From assembly GCA_913058215.1 (NCBI GenBank), contig CAJXQE010000002.1, forward strand, positions 1-64,000: a stretch of 64,000 bases of DNA, read 5' to 3'. Shown piece by piece: positions 56,408 to 64,000 of this stretch. This DNA is from an uncultured Verrucomicrobiales bacterium. Its GTDB lineage: Bacteria; Verrucomicrobiota; Verrucomicrobiia; Verrucomicrobiales; DEV007. Each line of letters opens with the position of its first letter. The first letter of the stretch is position 1. Position numbers and translations under genes: made by a program. A model generated the notes under the pieces. It had not been told where the DNA came from. It made no database searches and worked only from the letters and a program-made list of their open reading frames with translations.

Positions 56408-57655
56408 ATGAATTCAACGAGCGTATACCCATTCATCTTTTTTGTCGTTTTCCAGTTGGCGACTTTGTTCCCGCTTAAGTCGGCGGAGCCTTTCCCGGGG
56501 ATTAATGAAGCCTTGGAGAAAGGGAGCCAAAAGGTGAAGATCGTCTGCTTTGGAGACAGCGTCACCGGACTCTATTACCACACTGGTGGGGAACGGACCT
56601 ACACCGACATGCTGGGAATCGCTCTGAAGCAGATTCATCCAAAAGCGAGTGTGGAGATGATCAATGCTGGAATCAGTGGGCATACCACTGCGAATGGGCT
56701 GGGTCGGATCGATCCGCATGTTCTCGCCCACAAACCGGATCTCGTAACGGTAATGTTCGGGCTGAACGATGTGGCGAAGGACTCGATTGAAAAGTACCGG
56801 GCAAACCTGATTGAGATCGTGGACCGGTGTCGTGCTGCGGGATCGAAGGTGATTCTTTGCACTCCGAATGCCGTGATCACAACTCCCGCTCGCCCTGTTG
56901 AGAAACTTGAGGCGTATTGCGAAGTGCTTCGGGAAGTCGCACGAAGTAAGAATGTGGTGCTCTGTGATTCATACAATGGATTCGTGGAAATGCGCAAAGC
57001 GGACCCCTTGAAGTGGCGCCTGACCTTGAGTGATGAGATTCATCCAAATATGGCGGGGCACAAAGTGATTGCTGAGCAAATTGCCGAAACGATTACCGGA
57101 GAGCGAACTTCATTGCAGAAAGTAGGCCCTCCCGATTCGCCCTTGAGTAAAACCGGGGCCCTGCTTGTGAAGGGTGGGGGGGGCAGAGTCAGTATTGTGG
57201 CAATGCCGCCATTCGATGGCTTGGTTATCCCTGCGATGAAACGCGATCAAGCGAAGGTGAATGTCAGTGTTTCGCAATGGCCGGTCGAAGGCTTGAGCCT
57301 GGAGCAATTGCGAAAGGATGCGAGCGGTCGAATTCGAAAGATGAAGCCTAATCTAGTTTTGATTGCGATACCTAGAAGTGCCAAGGCTGTAGATCAGGAG
57401 AAATTCATCTACACTCAATACTGGATCGCCAATTTCTCTCTCAGTTTTGGCAAAAAAGAGTGGGACACGGTGGTCATTCATCCCTCTGTGATGAAGCCTG
57501 CGATTCCGAAAGGAGAAGAGAAAAACGACGAGCTGATCAGAACCTTAACGGGAGCCCACGATATGCACCTCATTGATCGTAAGCCCGGCGATGATCGGAA
57601 CGGTGAAGAAATTTTCAACGAGTGGATGCAGATTCACCTGGCGAAAAAAGACTGA
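56408..57655 (+). CDS. Exported SGNH/GDSL hydrolase with C-terminal extension
   Basis: A 415-aa protein; the ATG at 56408 gives signal MNSTSVYPFIFFVVFQLATLFPLKSA. The SGNH domain (about 30-235) has block I IVCFGDSVTGLYYH, the Gly block NAGISGHTT, block III VMFGLNDVAKD and block V LSDEIHPNMAGH, so the Ser-Asp-His set is complete. Residues 245-415 form an extra domain without a recognised family (GRVSIVAMPPFDGLVIPAM). It is likely an esterase removing acyl groups from glycans. Convergent with a DUF1080 gene nine bases away. Confidence 0.88.
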   Translation: MNSTSVYPFIFFVVFQLATLFPLKSAEPFPGINEALEKGSQKVKIVCFGDSVTGLYYHTGGERTYTDMLGIALKQIHPKASVEMINAGISGHTTANGLGRIDPHVLAHKPDLVTVMFGLNDVAKDSIEKYRANLIEIVDRCRAAGSKVILCTPNAVITTPARPVEKLEAYCEVLREVARSKNVVLCDSYNGFVEMRKADPLKWRLTLSDEIHPNMAGHKVIAEQIAETITGERTSLQKVGPPDSPLSKTGALLVKGGGGRVSIVAMPPFDGLVIPAMKRDQAKVNVSVSQWPVEGLSLEQLRKDASGRIRKMKPNLVLIAIPRSAKAVDQEKFIYTQYWIANFSLSFGKKEWDTVVIHPSVMKPAIPKGEEKNDELIRTLTGAHDMHLIDRKPGDDRNGEEIFNEWMQIHLAKKD

Positions 57656-57656
57656 G

Positions 57657-57669
57657 TCTGAAATTCAGA
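57657..57669. terminator. Dyad at convergent gene ends
   Basis: TCTGAA-A-TTCAGA is a perfect 13-base dyad between the stops of the SGNH gene (57655) and the DUF1080 gene (57665). The one-base centre makes it a poor hairpin on its own; a protein site or weak two-way terminator is possible. Confidence 0.25.
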
Positions 57670-58477
57670 GGCGGGTAACTTTGATGTCCTTCCAGAAGAC
57701 GCGTGCACCTTTGGGCCAACCGTTTCCGCGATGAACCTGCAATCCGATCTTACCGGATTCGGAGATCACTTTTGCCGCCTTTTCTTTGTCGAATGAGGGG
57801 TTGGTGGTCTTTGCGGCATCAAAGCGACAGACCTTGAGTCTATTGATCCAGACTTCAATGACCGGAAACTTTCCTTTTCCGGTGCATTTAATATTGATCC
57901 GGTTCCAGTCCGCAGGTTTCCACGCAGCGAGCCATTCTTCGGCGGTGCAGGTTTCTTCGTAAACTCCGTCCGGCCAGTCCTTGGCGCGGGCGTCAGCTTC
58001 AGTTTTTAATGCAGGCTTTCCTTCTTCGATTCGCGAGAATGAAAAGGGACGAAAGGGCGTGCTGTAGGCCTTTGTCTCCAGACGGACATGTCCAACGTTG
58101 CCATTGTCATGATGATCCACATAGATTTGCCAACCTTCGCCTTTGTCGTTGGTCCGTAGAAAAATTCCGCTGCAGGGGCCCCAGTCAGGTCTGATGGAGA
58201 TTCCCATTTCAAATTCACTGAAGGATTCACTGGAAAGCAGTAGGCCACCTTCCCCTGAACCGGGCGGATCCTGTTCCCCGAAAAGCACGCCTTCTTCAGT
58301 GACACCCCAATGGCCACCCTTCCCATGGATTCCGGGCTCGGGTTGCGTGTGCCATCCGCTGAGACTCTCCCCATCGAAAAGAGAGTAGGAGTGATCCTCC
58401 GCTTGCGCCCGTTTGTATAAAGGTGAAGCGAGAGTTAGAACAATAATTAGTATTCCTTTGGGAAGCGATGGAAGCAT
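57665..58477 (-). CDS. DUF1080 (3-keto-disaccharide hydrolase-like) protein
   Basis: A 270-aa exported protein; the ATG at 58477 gives signal MLPSLPKGILIIVLTLASPL. The jelly-roll family core is clear: YSLFDGESLSGWHTQ, HWGVTEEGVLFGEQD, EFEMGISIRPDWGPCSGIFLR, WNRINIKCTGKGKFPVIEVWINRLKVC and GKIGLQVHRGNGWPKGARVFWKDIKV. The family contains hydrolases of 3-keto-glycosides and many binding domains. It is 38 bases downstream of the lipoprotein gene at 58515. Confidence 0.9.
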   Translation of the reverse strand: MLPSLPKGILIIVLTLASPLYKRAQAEDHSYSLFDGESLSGWHTQPEPGIHGKGGHWGVTEEGVLFGEQDPPGSGEGGLLLSSESFSEFEMGISIRPDWGPCSGIFLRTNDKGEGWQIYVDHHDNGNVGHVRLETKAYSTPFRPFSFSRIEEGKPALKTEADARAKDWPDGVYEETCTAEEWLAAWKPADWNRINIKCTGKGKFPVIEVWINRLKVCRFDAAKTTNPSFDKEKAAKVISESGKIGLQVHRGNGWPKGARVFWKDIKVTRL

Positions 58478-58514
58478 TCCCCAGAATACGCAAAGTGCTA
58501 CGCGGGATCGAGAA

Positions 58515-58985
58515 TTACTTTTTCGCAATGTAGGGAAATTTCTCTACGATCTCTTCGAATATTTCGTCGGTGGACGCCTTGATTACAAAAATGTAAGCAC
58601 CGTTCTGCCAGGCCTTAAATCGCCCCGATTGTCCACTGGCCCGGGCACTCCAGCGACCATTGATTTTACCGCTCATTTTGCTGCCGTACCCTTCCTCCAT
58701 CTGGGGAACAACAGTCTCCTTAAAATAGGCATCAAGAGCCGTTTCATTGCCCGACTGAATCATGAGGATCGAAGCCTTTTCGCCAAACTCGAAGCGGGCA
58801 CCATGATAGGTGTCGGGATCGAGTTCAAGCCGAACCGCTCTCATCGCTTCACCGCTGATCTCCGAAGGAACAATGTCTGAGTATTTTTCCTCGCCGGTCG
58901 GAGGAGCGAATTCAGTATTGTAGCTCCCTCCGCATGCGGTGAGAAGAAGGGTAGCGGTGAAAAGAAGAAGGAGTCGGTGATTCAT
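58515..58985 (-). CDS. Small lipoprotein of unknown function
   Basis: A 156-aa lipoprotein (signal MNHRLLLLFTATLLLTACGG, Cys18). The mature part has alternating beta/helix character (ALDAYFKETVVPQM, GRFKAWQNGAYIFVIKAS). No family recognised. It is followed by the DUF1080 gene on the same strand and preceded by the PhoD gene, with a hairpin-forming gap. Confidence 0.75.
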   Translation of the reverse strand: MNHRLLLLFTATLLLTACGGSYNTEFAPPTGEEKYSDIVPSEISGEAMRAVRLELDPDTYHGARFEFGEKASILMIQSGNETALDAYFKETVVPQMEEGYGSKMSGKINGRWSARASGQSGRFKAWQNGAYIFVIKASTDEIFEEIVEKFPYIAKK

Positions 58986-59016
58986 AGGTCGTTATTGTGA
59001 TAAGTGGAAGACGAAT

Positions 59017-59059
59017 GAGACCCGCTGTGATGCAATGCGATTTTATTGAGGCGGGTTTC
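59017..59059 (-). terminator. Inverted repeat after PhoD gene
   Basis: GAGACCCGC (59017-59025) and GCGGGTTTC (59051-59059) pair over nine bases with one wobble, with an overlapping alternative pairing of CCCGCTG with CAGCGGG. It lies between the PhoD stop and the lipoprotein start. No T-run follows on the minus strand, so an attenuator-like or weak terminator role is a guess. Confidence 0.3.
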
Positions 59060-59070
59060 AGCGGGGCTGT

Positions 59071-61395
59071 TCAGGAGATAATATTATCTCCACTGTTTTC
59101 TTTTTGTTGAATCGTAACGGGCCAGCCGGGAAATTGATTCTCCGGTTTCCCATCTGTCGGATCAACGAGGAAGCGAAAGGAATCGAGCGCGTATGTTTTC
59201 TTCTCCGTGTCGATTGTAACGAGCCCGAGCCCGCTTCCCTTCTGGTGCGCTTTGTCATACCGGTTCTTCTCGGTGGCCACTTCCGGATTACCAACGGCGT
59301 AAACGTAGACTTTGTTTCCACAGCCATCGAGATACTCTCCCGTGTTCGGGATGTCATGCTTCGGTCGGTTTTTGTGGGGCATGTTCATATCATCCGGACG
59401 CCACCATCTTGGGTATCCCGCCGCAATTGCAGGAGTGCAGAAGGACCAGTTGCTGTCTCGCTGACGATCGACACCATATTGTGAAAGGGTGGTGAGGTGC
59501 TGGTCGCCATTGATGTGCAGCGCCTTTGATTTTCGAATGATATCGATCGCGCGGTTTCGTGCCGTTTGGGGCCACGCTCCGGAGTCGAGATCCGCCTTGA
59601 GATAGCCGTCGAATTTTCCGTGATGAGTAGCGACACCGGCGAATACCGTCTGGCTCAGCAGCACCTTCATCGTATGCCCATTCCAGTCGTCACCCCATTG
59701 TTCAAGAAAATTTTCCTGACGCTCACCCAGGAGAACAAGCCCCGGCTTATCGAGCGCCGTCGTATCAAAATCAGGATCTTTCACGTGATCGGCCCTTCCG
59801 GATCCGGTGTCGACCCGATCGGGGCCACTCTTCCACTGACGGTCGCCGAGTATGGCGAAGCTCACTCCACCGTAAAGGAGGGTGCCGTAATAGACGCTGA
59901 TATCCTGTTGCGAAGGATTGGAATCGTAAGGGTCGGGATGGTGGGCGGTGTTGGTTTTGTGAACCGCATTGACCATACGTGCTGGTTCGCGATAGCCGCC
60001 TTTTGATGAAGCGCCTCCCGCGATGTCTTTCATGGGAGCTCCGCCTTCGCCCCAGATATTTCCCTGGAAGACATCGTGATCGTCCGGGAGGCAGACGGTA
60101 GGGGCAACAGCCATTGCTTCACGGAATGACCAGCCGAACTGATAATACTTTCTTAAGTAAGAGAGAATGGCAGGCTCGGCCGGATCGCGGATAATTCCAA
60201 ATCCACCGTGGCTCTCGTAGAGTTGATCTCCCGAAAAGTAGAGCATGTCTGGGGCCAGTTTTGCGAGGCTGTTTGCCACCGGTTCGTAGGGAAATGCATA
60301 GTCGTTTTGGCAAGTGAGTGCTCCAAGCCGAAGTGCGCGTCCTTCCGGATTCGCCTGAATTGTGCCGGGCCATTCGTGAACGGTTTCCGTTCCGTTATTG
60401 TGCTTTTCCCGGTAAACAGTTTTGTAGGAAACGCTGGCCCCGGGATTCCAACTGGGAATTTTGAAGGTCGCAGTCCAGGCGTCTGGATCAAGTTTTGCAT
60501 TTCCCATCGACTTCCAGTTTCCGTCCTTTTCCTCGATCAGTAGCTCGACCTCCTGATTGTCCGCCTTTCCAAGTGGGCCGGTCAGGGCGCTGAGTTTCAT
60601 GATGAATCCGTGATGCTTTAGTCGCGAGTCACTCAAGGTATACATGGTCCAGAGCAGGGGACCGAAACGGTTCGTCTTCGAAACGGTAAAGGCATCGCCA
60701 TCGGCTTTCCATCCGGCGAAGCTATAGCCCATTCCATTGCCGCGAGCTTTTGGACCAGTGTATTGGCTGACCAGCGCAATATTACCCTGAATGTTCGCTG
60801 ACTCCACCGATGTAGTGATACTCCCCAGATCCGATCCGTCGGAGGACTCTGCCAAGAGCGTCAATTTTGTTTTCCCCTCAATGGATTCCCCAATTAATGT
60901 CAGCTTAAAATCATTGGGTGTTTTGATAGAAGCCTTTTTCTTTTGTAGAACCAACTCGTCTCCAATTACCCCGGCGTTGATGCCGCCTTTGGCAAAACAG
61001 TTGCTGCGATGTTCATTGATATCGCTGCGAACACCAATTCGGAAACCTGCACCGCCATCTTTCTTGATTTCGTCAGGGCGTCTTATTGTCACCGCGATTC
61101 GGAACGAGCCGTCAGGCTTGGTGATTTGATGAGTCAAAGAATGGATGCTGCGATTCGCGGCTGCGGTCTGACATTCGGCGCGTCCATTGACGATCCGCCA
61201 GTCTTCCATTGGGTTTGCCCAAACTTGACCTCCCAGAAAAACGCGGTCATGGGATTTCTGCCAGTTTTCGAGATCTTCAAGATTCTGCTCGCTCGGGGGA
61301 TCATCGTCCTGAGCAGATACCGGCTTCCCTATGCCGAATAGTGTTCCGAGGGAAAGAAGTTTCAGACTGAGACGACGGGAAATTTTTTCGATCAT
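59071..61395 (-). CDS. PhoD-like alkaline phosphatase/phosphodiesterase, Tat-exported
   Basis: A 774-aa protein with a twin-arginine signal ([16 protein letters not shown]). An N-terminal beta domain (about 40-250, laminin-G or carbohydrate-binding-like) precedes a PhoD-type domain (about 250-774). Metal and active-site segments include [46 protein letters not shown] and [12 protein letters not shown]. PhoD enzymes need calcium and iron and release phosphate from mono- and diesters outside the cell. Classic PhoD is about 500-580 aa, so the N-terminal domain is an addition. Divergent from the deiodinase-like gene at 61464. Confidence 0.88.
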   Translation of the reverse strand: MIEKISRRLSLKLLSLGTLFGIGKPVSAQDDDPPSEQNLEDLENWQKSHDRVFLGGQVWANPMEDWRIVNGRAECQTAAANRSIHSLTHQITKPDGSFRIAVTIRRPDEIKKDGGAGFRIGVRSDINEHRSNCFAKGGINAGVIGDELVLQKKKASIKTPNDFKLTLIGESIEGKTKLTLLAESSDGSDLGSITTSVESANIQGNIALVSQYTGPKARGNGMGYSFAGWKADGDAFTVSKTNRFGPLLWTMYTLSDSRLKHHGFIMKLSALTGPLGKADNQEVELLIEEKDGNWKSMGNAKLDPDAWTATFKIPSWNPGASVSYKTVYREKHNNGTETVHEWPGTIQANPEGRALRLGALTCQNDYAFPYEPVANSLAKLAPDMLYFSGDQLYESHGGFGIIRDPAEPAILSYLRKYYQFGWSFREAMAVAPTVCLPDDHDVFQGNIWGEGGAPMKDIAGGASSKGGYREPARMVNAVHKTNTAHHPDPYDSNPSQQDISVYYGTLLYGGVSFAILGDRQWKSGPDRVDTGSGRADHVKDPDFDTTALDKPGLVLLGERQENFLEQWGDDWNGHTMKVLLSQTVFAGVATHHGKFDGYLKADLDSGAWPQTARNRAIDIIRKSKALHINGDQHLTTLSQYGVDRQRDSNWSFCTPAIAAGYPRWWRPDDMNMPHKNRPKHDIPNTGEYLDGCGNKVYVYAVGNPEVATEKNRYDKAHQKGSGLGLVTIDTEKKTYALDSFRFLVDPTDGKPENQFPGWPVTIQQKENSGDNIIS

Positions 61396-61463
61396 GTTGT
61401 GGAATAGAGTGGTAGATAGTTGCTAAGGATCAAAAAGGCCTGGCGAATGAGGAAATTGAAGAA

Positions 61464-62204
61464 ATGAATCGGAGAGTTGTTGTTAGCATCCAGCTATGGC
61501 TGGTGTCGTCCATTTTTATCGGCTGTCAGAAAGAGGTCAATGAGAATACTGATCGTTTCTCGGGAAAAGAAGTGACTGATTTTCAGATGGCTAAGGAACT
61601 GATTCTTGAGCGAAAGGACAATTATCCGAAGGTGGGAGAGCTTGCACCGAAGTTTGAATTATTCGATTTGAACTCGGAATCTCAAAAGTCCCTCGGGGAT
61701 CTGCATCGTGAAAAACCTCTGGTTTTGATTTTGGGAAGTGGGAGCTGTTCTATCCTTTGTCGGTCGGATTCGTGGATCAATGCTTTTCAGGCGAACTATG
61801 GTGACCGATTCAATTTCTCCTTTGTCTACATTCGCGAAGCCCACACCCTTGAAGGGTATCAACCCAGAAGTATGACCGGGTCGATCAGCCCCCTCGTCGC
61901 AGCGTTGGATGATTCCGCCCGGAAGCGAGCCGCAGCGGAGTTCCTAAAGATGAAGGAGCTGACTTTTCCTGTGCTGGTTGATTCCGTATCGGATGATGTC
62001 GCGATTGAATATTCGGCATGGCCTGTGAGGCTCTTTGTCATCGGGACGGACGGTCGAGTTCTCTATTCCGGCGGGCAGGCTCCTTGGTACTATCATCCTT
62101 TTGAAGCCTATCAGCACAGCCCTACGTTTGATCCCGATTTGAAAAAACTCCCCCAAAGCTCTGAAAGTCTCGAAAGCTTTTTGGAGAAAGGAATGGCACG
62201 CTGA
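61464..62204 (+). CDS. Deiodinase-like thioredoxin-fold lipoprotein
   Basis: A 246-aa lipoprotein (signal ending SIFIGC, Cys21). The thioredoxin-fold part (about 57-240) has the iodothyronine-deiodinase family marks: VGELAPKFELFDLNS, an active-site segment LILGSGSCSILCRS, and FSFVYIREAHTLEGY. Cys95 sits where animal deiodinases carry selenocysteine, and Cys99 follows four residues later. Both use normal Cys codons. In bacteria the family is of unknown function; peroxiredoxin-type reduction is more likely than iodide removal. The truncated glycosidase gene follows after 51 bases. Confidence 0.83.
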   Translation: MNRRVVVSIQLWLVSSIFIGCQKEVNENTDRFSGKEVTDFQMAKELILERKDNYPKVGELAPKFELFDLNSESQKSLGDLHREKPLVLILGSGSCSILCRSDSWINAFQANYGDRFNFSFVYIREAHTLEGYQPRSMTGSISPLVAALDDSARKRAAAEFLKMKELTFPVLVDSVSDDVAIEYSAWPVRLFVIGTDGRVLYSGGQAPWYYHPFEAYQHSPTFDPDLKKLPQSSESLESFLEKGMAR

Positions 62205-62255
62205 TTTCCGCAGTCGCGCCGTTTACATCACCGGGCCGATTCGACAGGATTTGGC

Positions 62256-64000
62256 ATGTCGCTACGATTCGGATTTGGTTTTGCGCTTGCCCTGTTATGC
62301 GTAGGGCTCGCTCATTCTCAGAACAATCCACGCGTCGAGTTTACGCGAATGGTCGCTCATTGGTCGCAATACGGTGACGACGATTACCTTGAGTTTATCG
62401 ATGAGGTCCAGCCGGAGTTGGTGCAGCTTGGCTTTTATGGAGGACACTTCTGGAGCCTCGCCCACACTCCGCAATTCGGAGGCTATCCTGCCCATTTCCC
62501 GGTTCAGGGAATTCCGGAATGCGGCAAGTGGTTTAAAGACCGGAACTCGGCACTTCGGAAGAAGAAGGTCAAAGTGATCGGGCATCTCAATGTCGAGTTT
62601 CTGGTAGGGGACCCTGAGGGGCCGGACGGTCCACGTGGATTTTTTAAATTCTACCGGGAGATGTGGGATGAAAAGCTCCTTGGTCCGAAGCCGCCGGTGA
62701 CGGATCCCATGGATTTTCTGGAGAAGGACAAAAGCGGAAAGCCGGTGCCGAACAAGAGTTATTCGATCGGCGGCATGTCTGAATATTTCGCCTGCCTCCG
62801 GAATCCGAACTGGCATCAAGTTCTGAAGGCCTGGGTGACCCACGGAATTAATCAGGGACTCGATGGATTTGTTGCGAACTATTTCTACCGGCACGATTGC
62901 CTTTGTGAACATTGTCAGGATGGCTTCCGGAATTATCTAGGAGAGAGGCATGCCCCTGCCGGGCTGAAAGAGCTGGGGATTGAAAACCTGCAGAGCCATA
63001 TTTTCGAGGAGATTGTATGCTGGCACAAGCCGGAGGAGTCGACACCCTTGCGCCGGGAGATGCTTCGATGGTCTCAAATTTCCAACAAGCAGGTGTTTGA
63101 CGAAGTGTTTATCAAGCATGGGAAATCTATCAAACCGGATCTGATTGTCGCGCAATGGAATCATCTGAGCGACTTCAGTCAGATCAAGGGGGACGAGCGC
63201 TGTCTGCTACCTGCGGACCTTTGGGGAAAAGACGAAGACTACCTTTGGTATAGCACCGGTGCGGCTGCTGTGTATACCGATCTGAAAAATGGAGTTCTCG
63301 GAGATGCGACCCTGCAGGCGCGCTACATACGCGGAGCATTCGATGACAAGCCGTTTACACTGGGCAAATACGAAGCGGTGCGGACACGTGCCGCGATAGC
63401 AGAACTTGCCGCCAACGGCGGATCGCCGATGGGATTTTACGCCAAGTTCAAAGATCCGGATGCGCGGTCGGTCTTTGCTCAGTATTACCAGTTCCTCGAA
63501 GAGCATCATCGGATCTTTCATGCGAATCAGTCGTTGGCGGAAGTGGCTCTTCTTTTTCCTCGTAAGGCAATTCACAGGGGTGAGCTTGAGTCACTGGAGC
63601 GCTTTAAAAAGAAGGGGCGGAGTTTGCTTGATCAACACATTCTGTTTGATGTCGTGCCTGATGATATTCTGGATGAGAGTGATATGAGCCAATACGTGGC
63701 AGTGATTGATCCCTCGGAGAAAGGGGCGGATTTACCAAATGAGAAACTGAGTTCCATCTCTGCGGGACCTTTTGTTCGTGCTTCAGTGAGCCGACCATCC
63801 GGAGGAGGGGAGATAGATTTGCATTTGGTGAACTACAATCGCAAAGAGTTGCCACCTCACAAGAACGGCAGGCCTAATCATGGGCGTGGACCGGGCGATG
63901 AGAATCCGATAGCAGCAGATCCAGTTTCGGTGAGTTACCGGTGGACCAATGATGATGGAAAAGTTGTAGAGTCTGTTGAATTGAACACTCCGGAAGGGGA
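62256..64000 (+). CDS. Secreted TIM-barrel glycosidase-like protein, 3'-truncated
   Basis: An open frame runs from ATG 62256 through at least 581 codons to the window edge without a stop. It begins with a Sec signal (SLRFGFGFALALLCVGLAHSQ). The sequence reads as a glycoside-hydrolase-type TIM barrel: FTRMVAHWSQYGDDDYLEF, LVQLGFYGGHFWSLAHT, GLDGFVANYFYRHDCLCEHC with a cysteine-rich CLCEHCQDGFRNYL patch common in PVC barrel proteins, and SPMGFYAKFKDP. A beta-sandwich seems to begin near the edge. It resembles GH29/GH42-type or related uncharacterised barrels; catalytic residues cannot be set. The end lies outside the window. Confidence 0.8.
   Translation, partial: MSLRFGFGFALALLCVGLAHSQNNPRVEFTRMVAHWSQYGDDDYLEFIDEVQPELVQLGFYGGHFWSLAHTPQFGGYPAHFPVQGIPECGKWFKDRNSALRKKKVKVIGHLNVEFLVGDPEGPDGPRGFFKFYREMWDEKLLGPKPPVTDPMDFLEKDKSGKPVPNKSYSIGGMSEYFACLRNPNWHQVLKAWVTHGINQGLDGFVANYFYRHDCLCEHCQDGFRNYLGERHAPAGLKELGIENLQSHIFEEIVCWHKPEESTPLRREMLRWSQISNKQVFDEVFIKHGKSIKPDLIVAQWNHLSDFSQIKGDERCLLPADLWGKDEDYLWYSTGAAAVYTDLKNGVLGDATLQARYIRGAFDDKPFTLGKYEAVRTRAAIAELAANGGSPMGFYAKFKDPDARSVFAQYYQFLEEHHRIFHANQSLAEVALLFPRKAIHRGELESLERFKKKGRSLLDQHILFDVVPDDILDESDMSQYVAVIDPSEKGADLPNEKLSSISAGPFVRASVSRPSGGGEIDLHLVNYNRKELPPHKNGRPNHGRGPGDENPIAADPVSVSYRWTNDDGKVVESVELNTPEG

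Noticed and set aside
61746-61760. Possible selenocysteine in the deiodinase-like protein
   Set aside because: Both active-site positions are TGT Cys codons and the frame has no internal TGA.
1-64000. CRISPR array, tRNA, rRNA, insertion sequence or prophage
   Set aside because: No spaced repeats, cloverleaf-like stretches, transposase, integrase or phage structural genes were recognised.

Overview
The window reads as a compact piece of a PVC-superphylum genome, most likely Verrucomicrobiota with Planctomycetota as the alternative. The reasons are three paralogous pairs of a Planctomycete-type cytochrome/DUF1549/DUF1553 protein plus a DUF1501 protein, a PVC-type heme-binding dehydrogenase with CxxCH, DUF1080 (3-keto-disaccharide hydrolase-like) proteins, three PQQ-type beta-propeller proteins and BNR sialidases. 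A 72-aa protein resembles small proteins I remember from Verrucomicrobia. No rRNA, tRNA, CRISPR array, insertion sequence or phage gene was seen. About 43 genes fill the window. Both ends cut a gene, and no non-coding stretch exceeds roughly 215 bases.

1-5.6 kb: the end of a DUF1553 gene overlapping a DUF1501 gene, a GNAT acetyltransferase, a small lipoprotein and a PQQ-propeller protein. 5.7-12.7 kb: an 892-aa secreted orphan, then a probable housekeeping operon of Bcp peroxiredoxin, RsmA fused to a Nudix domain, a YafK-like L,D-transpeptidase-fold lipoprotein and GlpD. 12.8-20.4 kb: a minus-strand run (small protein, SpeE-like enzyme, SGNH-DUF1080 fusion), a SIMPL protein, a minus-strand run (HEAT lipoprotein, membrane protein with two CxxC pairs, PQQ propeller), then a second SpeE-like gene and a small membrane protein.

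20.4-31.1 kb: a 1180-aa TPR-like protein translationally coupled to a DUF3142 lipoprotein, divergent from a secreted GH2-like enzyme, then a three-gene minus cluster (metzincin-type protease, M14 peptidase fused to an amidotransferase-like domain, and an unknown). 31.3-32.8 kb: SelO, whose ribosome binding site lies inside a strong predicted hairpin. 32.8-44.2 kb: a mirror-image locus with two DUF1549/DUF1553-DUF1501 pairs diverging around a 1104-aa protein that joins an alpha-helical barrel-like region to about eleven LVIVD repeats. 44.3-64 kb: a block of mostly exported proteins, namely two sialidases, a degenerate metallophosphoesterase, a heme-binding dehydrogenase, a PQQ/methyltransferase-like giant, a ceramidase, an SGNH hydrolase, a DUF1080 protein, a PhoD phosphatase, a deiodinase-like lipoprotein and a truncated TIM-barrel glycosidase.

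Taken together, most proteins carry Sec, Tat or lipoprotein signals and look aimed at breaking down complex glycans or glycolipids and at periplasmic redox chemistry; this is inference from families. The best leads for something new are the LVIVD-centred mirror locus, the PQQ-methyltransferase giant, a CAATC-N2-GATTG dyad shared by two divergent promoter regions, and the selO hairpin.
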